A stretch of DNA of 64,000 nt from CAVVAH01 sp963746175 (GCA_963746175.1 CAVVAH010000008.1:868001-932000), one strand, 5' to 3'; positions 8,136 through 16,295 are shown, numbered from the stretch's first letter. Made by a program: numbers and translations. The notes: generated by a model not told the origin, from the sequence alone.

Positions 8136-8615
8136 TCAGGCCGAACGGCGGCGAGCACCCGGGCCCGGACGGCCGGAGATCTCCCGGGTGGCCGACAGGC
8201 GGTGGCCGTCGGCGCACTCGACGACCTGCGCCAGCGGTGCTCCGCAGTCGCGGTGCACGAAGGTGAGCGGCGGACCCTCGGCCGGCGCCATGTACCGGTC
8301 TCCCCACGCGGCCATGGCGAGCAGCACGGGGTAGAGGTCCAGGCCCTTCTCGGTGAGCCGGTACTCGTCCCGCGTCCGCTGCCCCGGCTCCTGGTACGGC
8401 ACCCGTCGTACGATGCCGAGCTCGGTGAGGCGGGCCAGCCGGGCGGTGAGGACCTGCCGCGGGATCGTCGTCCGCACCGTGAGCTGGTCGAAGCGCCGGA
8501 TCCCGGAGAACAGCTCGCGAAGCACCACCAGCGACCACCGGTCGCCGATCGCCTCCGCGGTGCGCTGGATGGTGCAGGTCTCGGTCGACCAGCCCAGCGC
8601 CTCGGGCTCGTCCAT
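8136..8615 (-). CDS. HxlR-family transcriptional regulator
   Basis: This 159-residue winged-helix regulator has the HxlR-type N-terminus: a conserved Cys in CTIQRTAEAIGDRWSLVVLRELF, followed by the recognition-helix region FDQLTVRTTIPRQVLTARLARL and the wing EYRLTEKGLDLYPVL. The C-terminal tail carries an additional HRDCGAPL segment, often seen in longer HxlR proteins. The start ATG at 8615 has an AAGGAGG ribosome site a few bases upstream. Many family members respond to electrophiles through the N-terminal Cys, which is present here. It is divergent from the GNAT gene at 8698; the 82-bp gap contains that gene's promoter and so is the likely place of its operator. Confidence 0.9.
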   Translation of the reverse strand: MDEPEALGWSTETCTIQRTAEAIGDRWSLVVLRELFSGIRRFDQLTVRTTIPRQVLTARLARLTELGIVRRVPYQEPGQRTRDEYRLTEKGLDLYPVLLAMAAWGDRYMAPAEGPPLTFVHRDCGAPLAQVVECADGHRLSATREISGRPGPGARRRSA

Positions 8616-8662
8616 CACTGCCTCCTTGTCCGGATCGGAACCCGTTCGAGACCAGAGTTCAC

Positions 8663-8691
8663 TTGACAGACCCAGAGCCTATCGCAACCCT
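8663..8691 (+). promoter_or_regulatory. Predicted leaderless promoter of the GNAT gene
   Basis: A perfect TTGACA (8663-8668), 17-bp spacer and AACCCT (8686-8691) lie 6 nt before the ATG at 8698. Apart from the first base of the -10 box, this matches the TANNNT-N6-start layout at other leaderless starts in the window. Confidence 0.5.
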
Positions 8692-8697
8692 GGGTCC

Positions 8698-9192
8698 ATG
8701 GAACAGATCCAGGTGCGTCCGGCCGGCGCCGCCGACACCGACGGCCTCCGCGAGCTCGTCGCCGGCCTGTCCCCGCGCTCCGCCTTCCTGCGGTTCTGCG
8801 CCGGGGTCGGCACCCCGAGCGGCCGGCTGCTGGCCGCGCTGCTGCGCCGCGACGCCGAGCACGGCGCGTGGGTCGCGACGAGCGGCCGCGCGGTGGTGGG
8901 ACACCTCAGCTGGGCGGTCGTCGCGGACGGCGTCGTCGAGGTGGGCGCGATGGTCGCCGACCCGTGGCAGGGCCGCGGCCTGGGTCGCGCGCTGGTCGAC
9001 CACGGCCTCGCCGAGGCCGCGGCCCGGGGCGCGAGCCACGTCCGGCTCGTGGTCCACCACGAGAACCGCACCCTGCTGCGCCGCCTCGTCGCCGGGGCGA
9101 CCTCGGTGCAGCGCGAGGACTACGACGTCGTCATCGACCGCCCGCTCGCCGACCTCCTCACCACCCGCCGCGACCTGCTGCTGGTGGCCTGA
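8698..9192 (+). CDS. GNAT-family N-acetyltransferase
   Basis: This 164-residue protein has a single GNAT fold. It opens IQVRPAGAADTDGLRELVAGLS and contains GRAVVGHLSWAVV, then VEVGAMVADPWQGRGLGRALVDHGLAEAAARGA, where WQGRGLGRAL is the acetyl-CoA pyrophosphate-binding motif (Q/RxxGxG/A, near residue 95). The end, VQREDYDVVIDRPLADLL, resembles GNAT domains attached to signalling or regulatory proteins. No SD is visible, and the ATG lies right after a -10-like box, so the mRNA is probably leaderless. The acceptor substrate cannot be predicted. It is divergent from the HxlR regulator, which is a plausible controller. Confidence 0.85.
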   Translation: MEQIQVRPAGAADTDGLRELVAGLSPRSAFLRFCAGVGTPSGRLLAALLRRDAEHGAWVATSGRAVVGHLSWAVVADGVVEVGAMVADPWQGRGLGRALVDHGLAEAAARGASHVRLVVHHENRTLLRRLVAGATSVQREDYDVVIDRPLADLLTTRRDLLLVA

Positions 9193-9212
9193 GCATGCCC
9201 GTCCCGTGCAAA

Positions 9213-9295
9213 TGATCACGGGACCGTGATCAACACGCCCTGACCGCGGTGAATCCGCCGCGGTTGGCGGTCGATGATCACGGGACCGTGATCAT
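9213..9295. repeat. Two copies of a 20-bp palindrome between tandem genes
   Basis: Two near-identical palindromes, TGATCACGGGACCGTGATCA at 9213-9232 and again within 9274-9295 (arms extended by one base to ATGATCACGG/CCGTGATCAT), lie 41 bp apart. Each has arms of 9-10 bp around a GA centre. They follow the GNAT stop (9192) and precede the lipoprotein promoter, so they may act as terminators or protein-binding sites. The core CCGTGATCA recurs in the hairpin at 63345-63404. Confidence 0.8.
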
Positions 9296-9424
9296 CCTGT
9301 CGTCGGGGACAGGTGGCCGACGGCGTGGACGGCGGCCAGGCTCCTCTCCTCCCACGGCGCTCTGACCGCAACCACCTCCTTCCTGCACGTGGCGCGACGG
9401 ACCGCCGCTACCACCGATCGGCGG

Positions 9425-9430
9425 TAGTCT
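9425..9430 (+). promoter_or_regulatory. -10 box of a leaderless promoter
   Basis: TAGTCT lies 6 nt upstream of the GTG at 9437, with no SD between. This predicts transcription starting at or next to the start codon of the lipoprotein gene. Confidence 0.55.
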
Positions 9431-9436
9431 GCGCCG

Positions 9437-10084
9437 GTGCGGACGCGACGTGGTGCGGCGGTGACGGTGGCTGTGCTCCTCCTCGCCGGCTGCGGCGGCA
9501 GCAGCGGCGCGCCGACGACGGCGACCTCACCGTCGCCGACCGCCGCTGCGAGCCCGGCCACTCAGGTGCTCGAGCTCGGCAAGTCCGAGCTCGAGCTGGA
9601 CGCCGGAGCGGTCCGCTCCCCCGAAGGGTTCGCGCCGGCCGTCGAGCTCGACGTCCCCGCGGGCTGGACCAGCACCCACCGGTACGCCGACGCGTTCGAC
9701 CTGGGGCAGGCCGACCCGACGGCGGACGCGCCGCTCGTGGTCGTGGCCGTCACGACGGCTCCCGAGCCGGCGGCCGCCGCCGCGCTGACGGCTGTGGCGG
9801 TGCGTCAGCACGGCGCCGATCCCACGCGCGGGACGGGCGACCTGCTCGGATCCCCCGCGCGGTCGCTCGAGGTCGTCGGCGGCCACGGACCGGCGTACGG
9901 CAGCAGGGACGGGTCGATCGCTCTCGACGCGGTGCCCGGCTACCGGCTGCGGCTGCTGGCCGCCGACGTCTCCGGGGCCGCGCTCGTGGTCGCGGTCCTC
10001 GTGGTCGACGACGAGCGCACCGAGGACCTGCTGGCTCAGGCCGACGCCCTCGTCGGCTCGCTGCGCACGACGGACGAGGTCTAG
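9437..10084 (+). CDS. Putative lipoprotein
   Basis: This 215-residue protein of unknown function has a short lipoprotein signal, RTRRGAAVTVAVLLLAGCGG, with lipobox LLAGC (Cys near residue 19). A Ser/Thr/Ala-rich spacer follows, then a domain of about 170 residues, FAPAVELDVPAGWTS to LVGSLRTTDE. That domain has alternating strands like those of small extracytoplasmic ligand-binding or LpqN-like folds. No catalytic motif is visible. The GTG start follows a -10-like box by 6 nt (leaderless). Its stop overlaps that of the convergent pth gene in the tetranucleotide CTAG at 10081-10084. Confidence 0.75.
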   Translation: MRTRRGAAVTVAVLLLAGCGGSSGAPTTATSPSPTAAASPATQVLELGKSELELDAGAVRSPEGFAPAVELDVPAGWTSTHRYADAFDLGQADPTADAPLVVVAVTTAPEPAAAAALTAVAVRQHGADPTRGTGDLLGSPARSLEVVGGHGPAYGSRDGSIALDAVPGYRLRLLAADVSGAALVVAVLVVDDERTEDLLAQADALVGSLRTTDEV

Positions 10085-10653
10085 GTGTTGTAGGTGTTCT
10101 GGGCCCGCTCGAGGCCCTCGGTCACCAGCGCCTCGACGGCGTCCGCGGTCCGGTCCACCTCGAGGTCGAGGTCCTTGCGCTCGGTCGCGCCGAAGTCCCG
10201 CAGGACGAACGCGGCGGCGTCCATCCGGCCGGGCGGTCGCCCGATGCCGAACCGGACCCGGTTGAACTCACCGGTCCCGAGGGAGCGTCGCACCGACTTC
10301 AGGCCGTTGTGGCCGTTGTCGCCGCCGCCCAGCTTGAGCCGGAGTCCGCCGTACGGCAGGTCGAGCTCGTCGTGCACGAGCACCAGGTGGTCGTCGGGCA
10401 CCTTGAAGAAGTCCCGCAACGCCGTGACGGGGCCGCCCGAGTCGTTCATGTACGTGCGCGGCTTGGCCAGCACGACGCGGACGCCGGCGAGCCGGCCTTC
10501 GAGGACCTCGGCGCGGGCCTTGTGCGCCTTGAACCTCCCGCCCATCCGGCCGGCGAGGACGTCGACGACCATGAAGCCGACGTTGTGGCGGTTGCCGGAG
10601 TAGCCGGGCCCGGGGTTGCCGAGCCCGACCACCAGCCAGACGTCGTCGCTCAT
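10081..10653 (-). CDS. pth: Peptidyl-tRNA hydrolase
   Basis: Pth releases tRNA from peptidyl-tRNAs that drop off ribosomes. The 190-residue protein shows every family block: LVVGLGNPGPGYSGNRHNVGFMVVD with the catalytic His of NRHNVG (near residue 23), KPRTYMNDSG, HDELDLPYGGLRLKLGGGDNGHNGLKS and RVRFGIGRPPG. Length is standard. It lies downstream of rplY on the same strand with a 56-bp gap, the usual actinobacterial prs-rplY-pth order. Its TAG stop overlaps the stop of the convergent lipoprotein gene. Confidence 0.97.
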   Translation of the reverse strand: MSDDVWLVVGLGNPGPGYSGNRHNVGFMVVDVLAGRMGGRFKAHKARAEVLEGRLAGVRVVLAKPRTYMNDSGGPVTALRDFFKVPDDHLVLVHDELDLPYGGLRLKLGGGDNGHNGLKSVRRSLGTGEFNRVRFGIGRPPGRMDAAAFVLRDFGATERKDLDLEVDRTADAVEALVTEGLERAQNTYNT

Positions 10654-10709
10654 CGCGTCGCTCTCGACCCGTCCGTCGACCGAAGGGTCGCGGCGGGAGC
10701 GGAAGAGCC

Positions 10710-11420
10710 TCAGCCGTCGGCCTTGTCGCCCTCGCCGGTCGGCGCGCCACCCTCGGCTGCCGCGCCGCCACCCTCACCCTCGGGAGCGGCCTCCGCCTCG
10801 GCGGCCTGCTCCTCGTCCGTGGGCTCGTGCACGATGCCGACCTCGGCCTCGGCCTCGGCGAGCTCGGCCTCGAGCTGCTCAGCGGTCGGCGCGGCGGTGA
10901 CGTTGACCAGCAGGGCCTCGGGGTCGGTGACCAGGGTGACGCCCGACGGCAGCTGCACGTCCTTGGCGTGGATCTGGTCGCCGACGTTGAGCCCGTCGAC
11001 CGAGACCTCGAAGCCGGTGGGGATGTGGGTGGCCTCGGCCTCGACCGAGAGCGTGTTGAGGTCTGTGGTGACCAGGGTCTCCGGCGCGGCGTCGCCGACG
11101 ACGTGGACGGCGATCTCGACGACGACCTTCTCGCCCTGGCGGACGAGGACCAGGTCGACGTGCTCGATGAAGCCCTTGATCGGGTCGCGCTGGACGTCCT
11201 TGGGCAGCGCCAGCTGGTCGGAGCCACCCATGTCGAGGGTGAGCAGCACGTTCTGCGTCTTGAGCGCCATCATCAGGTCGTGGCCCGGCAGCGAGATGTG
11301 CCGCGGGTCCTCGCCGTGGCCGTAGAGGACGGCGGGCACCTTGTTGTCGCGGCGGATGCGGCGGGCGGCGCCCTTGCCGAACTCGGTGCGCTGCTCGGCG
11401 GAAATGCGGACCTCGGACAC
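10710..11420 (-). CDS. rplY: 50S ribosomal protein L25 (Ctc-type, long form)
   Basis: This is the long, CTC-type L25 that binds 5S rRNA in the 50S subunit. The N-terminal L25 domain runs from MSEVRISAEQRTEFGKGAARRIRR through VPAVLYGHGEDPRHISLP to HVDLVLVRQGEKVVVEI (residues 1-100). The TL5 C-terminal beta domain follows to about residue 185. The last 50 residues are a low-complexity acidic Ala/Glu/Gly tail, common in high-GC actinomycetes. The start is GTG at 11420, with GAGGAG about 10 nt upstream. A leader of roughly 120 nt with several small hairpins precedes it. Confidence 0.95.
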   Translation of the reverse strand: MSEVRISAEQRTEFGKGAARRIRRDNKVPAVLYGHGEDPRHISLPGHDLMMALKTQNVLLTLDMGGSDQLALPKDVQRDPIKGFIEHVDLVLVRQGEKVVVEIAVHVVGDAAPETLVTTDLNTLSVEAEATHIPTGFEVSVDGLNVGDQIHAKDVQLPSGVTLVTDPEALLVNVTAAPTAEQLEAELAEAEAEVGIVHEPTDEEQAAEAEAAPEGEGGGAAAEGGAPTGEGDKADG

Positions 11421-11555
11421 GGCGGGGGTACTCCTCGAGACGATCGTCTGGTGGGTCAGGTCGGCGAGGAGGCTCGTGGACGATCCAGGGGACCCACGGG
11501 ACCCCGTCGATCACGGAGGCCGAAGGCTCCCTCGCCGGGCAACCGCAGCAGTCTA
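11421..11555 (-). promoter_or_regulatory. rplY promoter and structured leader
   Basis: A TAGACT -10-like box (11550-11555, minus strand) would give a 5' leader of about 120 nt. The leader can fold several hairpins, including GGAGCC-ttc-GGCCTCC, GGGGTCCC/GGGTCCCC and the perfect 12-bp palindrome AGACGATCGTCT close to the SD. That is compatible with feedback control by L25, but no known ribosomal leader motif is recognised. Confidence 0.4.
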
Positions 11556-11619
11556 GCCGCGCCCGCAGGCACGGTCGAACCGGCCCGTACGGCAGCGGCG
11601 CGAGCCGCGCGTCAGGGCA

Positions 11620-12408
11620 TCAGGCGTCGGGAGCGAGCCGGCGCAGCTGGGCGGCGAGGCCCTCGACCGCGGACGGGTCGGACCCGGCGGCGGCGAGCGT
11701 CCGGGCGACCTCGTCCAGCTCCGGCCCCCACCGCCAGCCCACGTCGGCCAGCCCGGCCCGGAGGTCCGCCAGCTCTCCGAGCAGCTCTGCGCCCGGTCGG
11801 TCGGCCTCGGCGGCCAGCACGTCGGTCACACCGTGCGCGTCGGCGATCTCCGCCGCGAGGCTCGCCAGCACCATCCGGCCCTTGTTGAACAAGGCGTAGG
11901 CCTGCTTGGCGGCCGAGGCACGACCGACCTCCGTGCCGAGGACCACCGGAGTCACCCGGGTGCCGGCGACCACCGCCTCGACCTGCGCCACGGCGTCCGT
12001 CGGGCCGGCCAGGTAGAGGTGCGTGCGCCCGCCGTCGCGCGGCGGCGGCCCGACGACGCCGCCGTCGACGACGGTGGCGCCGACCGCCTCGACGGCCGTC
12101 CGCACCTCGTGCAGAGTCCCGGGCGAGAGCGGGTTGGCGTCGACGTACGTGCCGTGGAACCCGGTGGCCGCCACGAGCCGGGCGACGTCGACCGCCGCCT
12201 GCGGCGGCAGCACGCTGAGGACCACCTCAGCGCCGACGACCAGCGCCGCGGCGTCGTCGACCGCGGTCAGGCTCTCGGTGCGCGCCCGCGCTCTGGTCGC
12301 GTCGGACCGTCCGGTTGCCAGCCACCGGACCTCGTGGCCGGTCGCGACCAGCTCGCCGCCGATGCGCGACCCCATCGCTCCTGGATGGAGCAGAGCGACG
12401 ACCGTCAC
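11620..12408 (-). CDS. NAD(P)-dependent oxidoreductase, 6-phosphogluconate-dehydrogenase-like (DUF1932)
   Basis: This 262-residue protein has an N-terminal Rossmann domain of the beta-hydroxyacid dehydrogenase kind, VALLHPGAMGSRIGGELVATGHEVRWLATGRS. The glycine motif is at residues 8-14 and the basic end suggests NADP. The blocks LSVLPPQAAVDVA and YVDANPLSPGT follow. The C-terminal helical part (about 165-262) includes KQAYALFNKGRMVLASLAAEIA and corresponds to DUF1932. Substrates of this subgroup are not established. It follows prs with a 3-bp gap in the same direction, so it belongs to the glmU-prs transcript. Confidence 0.85.
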   Translation of the reverse strand: MTVVALLHPGAMGSRIGGELVATGHEVRWLATGRSDATRARARTESLTAVDDAAALVVGAEVVLSVLPPQAAVDVARLVAATGFHGTYVDANPLSPGTLHEVRTAVEAVGATVVDGGVVGPPPRDGGRTHLYLAGPTDAVAQVEAVVAGTRVTPVVLGTEVGRASAAKQAYALFNKGRMVLASLAAEIADAHGVTDVLAAEADRPGAELLGELADLRAGLADVGWRWGPELDEVARTLAAAGSDPSAVEGLAAQLRRLAPDA

Positions 12409-12411
12409 GCG

Positions 12412-13392
12412 TCAGGCGTGGCCGTCGAACAGGCTGGTGACCGAGCCGTCGTCGAAGACCTCGCGCACGGCGCGGGCGAGCAGGGTGGCGATGGGCAGCA
12501 CCGTGAGCTTGTCGAAGCGGACGTCGTCCGGGATCGGCAGCGTGTCCGTGACCACGACCTCGCTGACGCCGGAGTTCTTCAACCGGTCCACGGCCGGGCC
12601 GCTGAAGATGGCGTGCGTCGCGGCGATGATGACGTCGGCAGCACCCTCGGCGAACAAGGCGTCGGCGGCCTTCGTGATGGTGCCGGCGGTGTCGATCATG
12701 TCGTCCTGCAGGATGCAGACCCGCCCGGCGACGTCACCGACCACACGGTTCGCCTTGGCCTCGTTGGGCTTGTCGGGGTCGCGCGTCTTGTGGATGAACG
12801 CCAGCGGCGCGCCGTACATCGTCTCCGACCAGCGCTCCGCGAGCCGCAGCCGACCGGCGTCGGGCGACACGATCGTGACCCGCGAGTGGTCGACCCGCCG
12901 CTTGACGTAGGAGGAGAGCAGCGGCAGCGCGTAGAGGTGGTCGACGGGCCCGTCGAAGAAGCCCTGGATCTGCGCCGTGTGCAGGTCGACGGCCATCATC
13001 CGGTCGGCGCCGGCCACCTGGAACAGGTCGGCGACGAGCCGGGCCGAGATCGGCTCGCGGCCGCGGCCCTTCTTGTCCTGGCGGGCGTAGGGGAAGAAGG
13101 GCATGACCACGGTGATCCGCTTGGCGCTGGCCCGCTTGAGGGCGTCGACCATGATGAGGGTCTCCATCACCCAGGTGTTGATCGGTGACGTGCAGCTCTG
13201 CAGCACGAACGCGTCGCAGCCGCGCACCGACTCCTTGTAGCGGATGTAGATCTCGCCGTTGGCGAAGTCGTAGGCCGTCGTCGGGGTGAGCTCGATGCCG
13301 AGCTCGGTGGCGACCGCCTCCGCGAGCTCAGGGTGTGCGCGCCCGGAGAAGAGCATCAGCTTCTTCTCGCCGGTCGTCTTGATGAAGCTCAT
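12412..13392 (-). CDS. prs: Ribose-phosphate pyrophosphokinase
   Basis: PRPP synthetase makes phosphoribosyl pyrophosphate from ribose-5-phosphate and ATP for nucleotide, His and Trp synthesis. The 326-residue sequence is complete: the N-terminal KLMLFSGRAHPELAEAVA and FANGEIYIRYKESVRG, the ATP loop RQDKKGRGREPISARLVAD, the catalytic flexible loop region VDLHTAQIQGFFD, SPDAGRLRLAERWSE, and the PRPP-binding loop DDMIDTAGTITKAA. The ATG at 13392 overlaps the glmU stop as ATGA, with GGAGGG upstream, so the two are translationally coupled, as is usual in actinobacteria. Confidence 0.97.
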   Translation of the reverse strand: MSFIKTTGEKKLMLFSGRAHPELAEAVATELGIELTPTTAYDFANGEIYIRYKESVRGCDAFVLQSCTSPINTWVMETLIMVDALKRASAKRITVVMPFFPYARQDKKGRGREPISARLVADLFQVAGADRMMAVDLHTAQIQGFFDGPVDHLYALPLLSSYVKRRVDHSRVTIVSPDAGRLRLAERWSETMYGAPLAFIHKTRDPDKPNEAKANRVVGDVAGRVCILQDDMIDTAGTITKAADALFAEGAADVIIAATHAIFSGPAVDRLKNSGVSEVVVTDTLPIPDDVRFDKLTVLPIATLLARAVREVFDDGSVTSLFDGHA

Positions 13393-14897
13393 GCCTCTGG
13401 CCCTCCGCCGTCGCTGCTGCCCGCGCCCTGGTCGTGCTGCTGCTGTGCCGTCAGTCCCTCGTCGTCCGCCCCGCGTGCCAGCGCCCGCTCGGCGGCCGCG
13501 GACGTCCTCGTGCCCGCGCGCCGGCGGGCGACCCAGCCCGCGATGCCCCGCTGCTTGCCACGAGCCACCGCCAGCTCTCCCGGCTTGACGTCGTGGGTGA
13601 TGGTCGAGCCGGCCGCGACGTAGGCACCGTCGGCGATGTGGACGCCGCCGATGAGCACCGAGTCGCTGCCGACGAAGGAGTGCTCGCCCACCGTCGTGTG
13701 CTGCTTGGTCAGACCGTCGTAGTTGGCGAAGATCGTGCCGGCCCCGATGTTCGCGCCGGCCCCGATCGTGGCGTCGCCGACGTACGACAGGTGCGGCACC
13801 TTGGCGCCGTCGCCGACGTCGGCCTTCTTCATCTCGACGAAGCCGCCGGCCTTCGCCCCGCGGCCGAGCCGGGTGCCCGGGCGGAGGTAGGTATAGGGAC
13901 CGACAGTCGCCTCGGGGCCGATCAGCGCGCCGTCGGAGGTCGTGTTGCTGATGGTGGCACCGGCGCCGACCGTGGTGTCGGCCAGCAGGCAGTTGGGGCC
14001 GACCACCGCGCCGGTGGCGATGCTCGTGGTGCCCCGGAGGACCGTGTTCGGCTCGAGCAGGGTCTCCGGCTCGAGGGTCACGTCGGCGTCGATCCAGGTG
14101 GTCGCCGGGTCCATGACGGTGGTCCCGGCGAGCATCCAGCGCTCGACGGTGCGCCGGTTCAGCTCGCCGTGCAGCGCCGCGAGCTGCACCCGGTTGTTGA
14201 CGCCCTCGACCTGCCAACGGTCGGTGGTGGTGAGCGCACCGACCCGGCCGCCGGCAGCTCGAGCGTGCACGACGACGTCGGTGAGGTACAGCTCGCCCTG
14301 GGAGTTGTCGGTGTCGAGCAGAGCCAGACCGTCGCGCAGCGCGCCGGCGTCGAAGGCGTAGACCCCGGAGTTGATCTCGGTGACGGCGAGCTCGTCGGGC
14401 GTGCCGTCCTTCTGCTCGACGATCCGAGCGACCGACCCGTCGGCGGCGCGCAGCACCCGGCCGTACCCGGTGGGGTCGTCGACCACGGCGGTGAGGATCG
14501 TCGCGGCGTTGCCGTCGGCGGCGTGGGTGGCGAGCAGGTCGCGGAGGGTCTCGCTCGTGAGCAGCGGGACGTCGCCGTACGTCACGACGACAGTGCCGGT
14601 CAGCCGCGGCAGTCCCTCGAGCGCGCAGCCGACGGCGTGGCCGGTGCCCAGCTGCTGGTCCTGGACGGCTGTACCGGCCTTGGGCGTGACCTCGGCGAGG
14701 TGCGCCGCGACCTGGTCGCGGCCGTGACCGACCACGACGACGAGGTGCTCGGGCTCGAGGCCCTCGCCGGCGAGCACCGCGTGGTGCACGAGCGCGCGGC
14801 CGCCCACCTGGTGGAGGACCTTCGGGATCGACGACTTCATCCGGGTGCCCTCGCCGGCGGCGAGGACGACCACGGCGGCCGGTCGGTCGGGGCTCAC
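13389..14897 (-). CDS. glmU: Bifunctional UDP-GlcNAc pyrophosphorylase / glucosamine-1-phosphate acetyltransferase
   Basis: GlmU catalyses the last two steps to UDP-GlcNAc, needed for peptidoglycan. The N-terminal uridyltransferase has VVLAAGEGTRMKSSIPKVLH (residues 8-27), QQLGTGHAV, TYGDVPLL and NSGVYAFDA. The C-terminal left-handed beta-helix acetyltransferase runs from about residue 265 with hexapeptide repeats and includes RPGTRLGRGAKAGGFVEMKK and HLSYVGDATIGAGANIGAGT. The Ala/Gln/Gly-rich tail after ARGKQRGIAGWVARR is disordered, as in mycobacterial GlmU. It is the first gene of the glmU-prs-dehydrogenase unit; tRNA-Gln lies upstream on the same strand. Confidence 0.97.
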   Translation of the reverse strand: MSPDRPAAVVVLAAGEGTRMKSSIPKVLHQVGGRALVHHAVLAGEGLEPEHLVVVVGHGRDQVAAHLAEVTPKAGTAVQDQQLGTGHAVGCALEGLPRLTGTVVVTYGDVPLLTSETLRDLLATHAADGNAATILTAVVDDPTGYGRVLRAADGSVARIVEQKDGTPDELAVTEINSGVYAFDAGALRDGLALLDTDNSQGELYLTDVVVHARAAGGRVGALTTTDRWQVEGVNNRVQLAALHGELNRRTVERWMLAGTTVMDPATTWIDADVTLEPETLLEPNTVLRGTTSIATGAVVGPNCLLADTTVGAGATISNTTSDGALIGPEATVGPYTYLRPGTRLGRGAKAGGFVEMKKADVGDGAKVPHLSYVGDATIGAGANIGAGTIFANYDGLTKQHTTVGEHSFVGSDSVLIGGVHIADGAYVAAGSTITHDVKPGELAVARGKQRGIAGWVARRRAGTRTSAAAERALARGADDEGLTAQQQHDQGAGSSDGGGPEA

Positions 14898-14962
14898 GCT
14901 GGGAGCGCTCCTGGCGGCGAGGCGGCGGGCTGGCGTCGTGCGGCTCGTACAGCAGGAGGATA

Positions 14963-14981
14963 CCCGGGGTTCAGCCCCGGG
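14963..14981 (-). terminator. GC-rich hairpin after tRNA-Gln
   Basis: CCCGGGG (14963-14969) and CCCCGGG (14975-14981) are perfect 7-bp arms around a 5-nt loop, 26 nt past the tRNA-Gln 3' end and before glmU. There is no T-run, so it may end or process the tRNA transcript. Confidence 0.45.
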
Positions 14982-15009
14982 CCACCACCCCTCGATCGCC
15001 CGGGACTGG

Positions 15010-15080
15010 CTCCCGGGCGAGGGATCGAACCTCGATAGCTGACTCCAAAGGTCAGCGTCCTGCCATTGGACGACCCGGGA
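15010..15080 (-). tRNA. tRNA-Gln (TTG anticodon)
   Basis: On the minus strand the 71 nt fold as a tRNA: acceptor arms TCCCGGG and CCCGGGA, a D-arm around CCAATGGCAGG, an anticodon arm CTGAC-CTTTGGA-GTCAG with anticodon TTG, and a T-arm CGAGGTTCGATCCCTCG. The discriminator base is G. An encoded CCA follows at 15007-15009. Confidence 0.95.
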
Positions 15081-15166
15081 AGGTCACGACGTGCAGCGGT
15101 CCCTGTGCATGCTAACGACGCCGCCGGCGGCTCAAGCCCCACGCCGCCGCAGCCGACTGATGCTCT

Positions 15167-15433
15167 GTGAACAGGGCCGCTCCCCGGCGACCGGGACGAG
15201 CAGCTCCGGCATCTTTCGGCGGGCGTTGGCAGGGCCCCGTGCGGTGGCCGGAGATGGACTTCTTCTGCCCGCAGGCAACCGCGCCGGCCCGGCCCCGACG
15301 GCGACGGCGACGGCCGCGCCGGCTGGCGGAGACCGTCCTCCCGGCATATCTCCCACCACGTCACTACGCCCTGCGGTGGCAGGTCCTGCTGTGGCTCGGG
15401 TGCGTCCTCGTCGCGCTCATCGGCTATGCGTAG
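15167..15433 (+). CDS. Possible small basic protein with C-terminal membrane helix
   Basis: The 88-residue open frame (GTG at 15167; an ATG at 15254 is an alternative) has a very basic centre, RPRRRRRRPRRLAETVLP, and ends in a clear hydrophobic helix, LRWQVLLWLGCVLVALIGYA, before the stop. A C-terminal tail-anchor after a basic stretch is not what a random GC-rich frame usually gives, and nothing else occupies this gap. There is no convincing SD and no family is recognised. The rest of the 15081-15616 interval holds only a TAGGCT -10-like box at 15446-15451, probably belonging to the TetR gene. Confidence 0.35.
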   Translation: MNRAAPRRPGRAAPASFGGRWQGPVRWPEMDFFCPQATAPARPRRRRRRPRRLAETVLPAYLPPRHYALRWQVLLWLGCVLVALIGYA

Positions 15434-15616
15434 TCGCACGTGGGCTAGGCTTCTCGAGTCCTAGTCGCCGGCCCAGCGACTCCACGTCGGCTCACTGACG
15501 GGCGCACAGGCTCACGCACTCGCGCGTGGATGCTGCGTTGGGCGGGCCGGCGGGCCACCCCCTCGCCCAAGGAGTTGCCCCGACATGCGCGCAGCGCCTG
15601 TGCCTGGACCGGCCTG

Positions 15617-16294
15617 ATGGCCACCGCTGCGTCGTCCGGACCCGTCGACGGCAGGAAGAGCCCGAGCCGGAAGGACAGCCGGCTGCGGATGACCGGCAAG
15701 GAGCGGCGCGAGCAGCTGCTCGACGTGGGCCGGTCCCTGTTCGCGGAGAAGGGCTTCGACGCCACGTCTGTCGAGGAGATCGCTGCCAGGGCAGGCGTCT
15801 CGAAGCCCGTCGTGTACGAGCACTTCGGCGGCAAGGAAGGCCTCTACGCCGTCGTCGTCGACCGCGAGATGCGTGCGCTGCTCGACTCCATCACCGGAGC
15901 CCTGCGCAGCAGCGGCCACCCCCGGGACCTCCTCGAGCGGGCCGCCTTCGCGCTGCTCGACTACGTCGAGACCTCGTCGGACGGTTTCCGGATCCTCGTC
16001 CGTGACTCCCCCGTCGCCCAGTCGACCGGCACCTTCTCCTCGCTCATCGGTGACGCCGCGAGCCAGGTCGAGCACATCATGGCCAACCAGCTCAAGGAGC
16101 GCGGCTTCGAGCCGAAGCTCGCGCCGATGTACGCGCAGATGCTCGTGGGCATGGTCGCTCTCACCGGCCAGTGGTGGCTCGACGCCCGCAAGCCCAAGAA
16201 GGCCGAGGTCGCCGCGCACCTGGTGAACCTGGCGTGGAACGGCCTGTCCGGGCTCGAGGCGAAGCCGGGCCTGCACGACGGCACCCGGCCCTGA
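15617..16294 (+). CDS. TetR-family transcriptional regulator
   Basis: This is a 225-residue one-component regulator. A basic N-terminal extension (SPSRKDSRLRMTGKERREQLLDVG) leads into the TetR helix-turn-helix, FAEKGFDATSVEEIAARAGVSKPVVYEHFGGKEGLYAVVVDRE (residues about 45-85). The C-terminal ligand-binding helices end in a Trp-containing segment, MVALTGQWWLDARKPKKAEVAAHLVNLAWNGL. I chose ATG 15617 because the DSRLRMTG block before the second ATG (15689) looks conserved in this subgroup. The ligand is unknown. It is convergent with the glyoxalase gene, one base apart. Confidence 0.9.
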   Translation: MATAASSGPVDGRKSPSRKDSRLRMTGKERREQLLDVGRSLFAEKGFDATSVEEIAARAGVSKPVVYEHFGGKEGLYAVVVDREMRALLDSITGALRSSGHPRDLLERAAFALLDYVETSSDGFRILVRDSPVAQSTGTFSSLIGDAASQVEHIMANQLKERGFEPKLAPMYAQMLVGMVALTGQWWLDARKPKKAEVAAHLVNLAWNGLSGLEAKPGLHDGTRP

Positions 16295-16295
16295 C

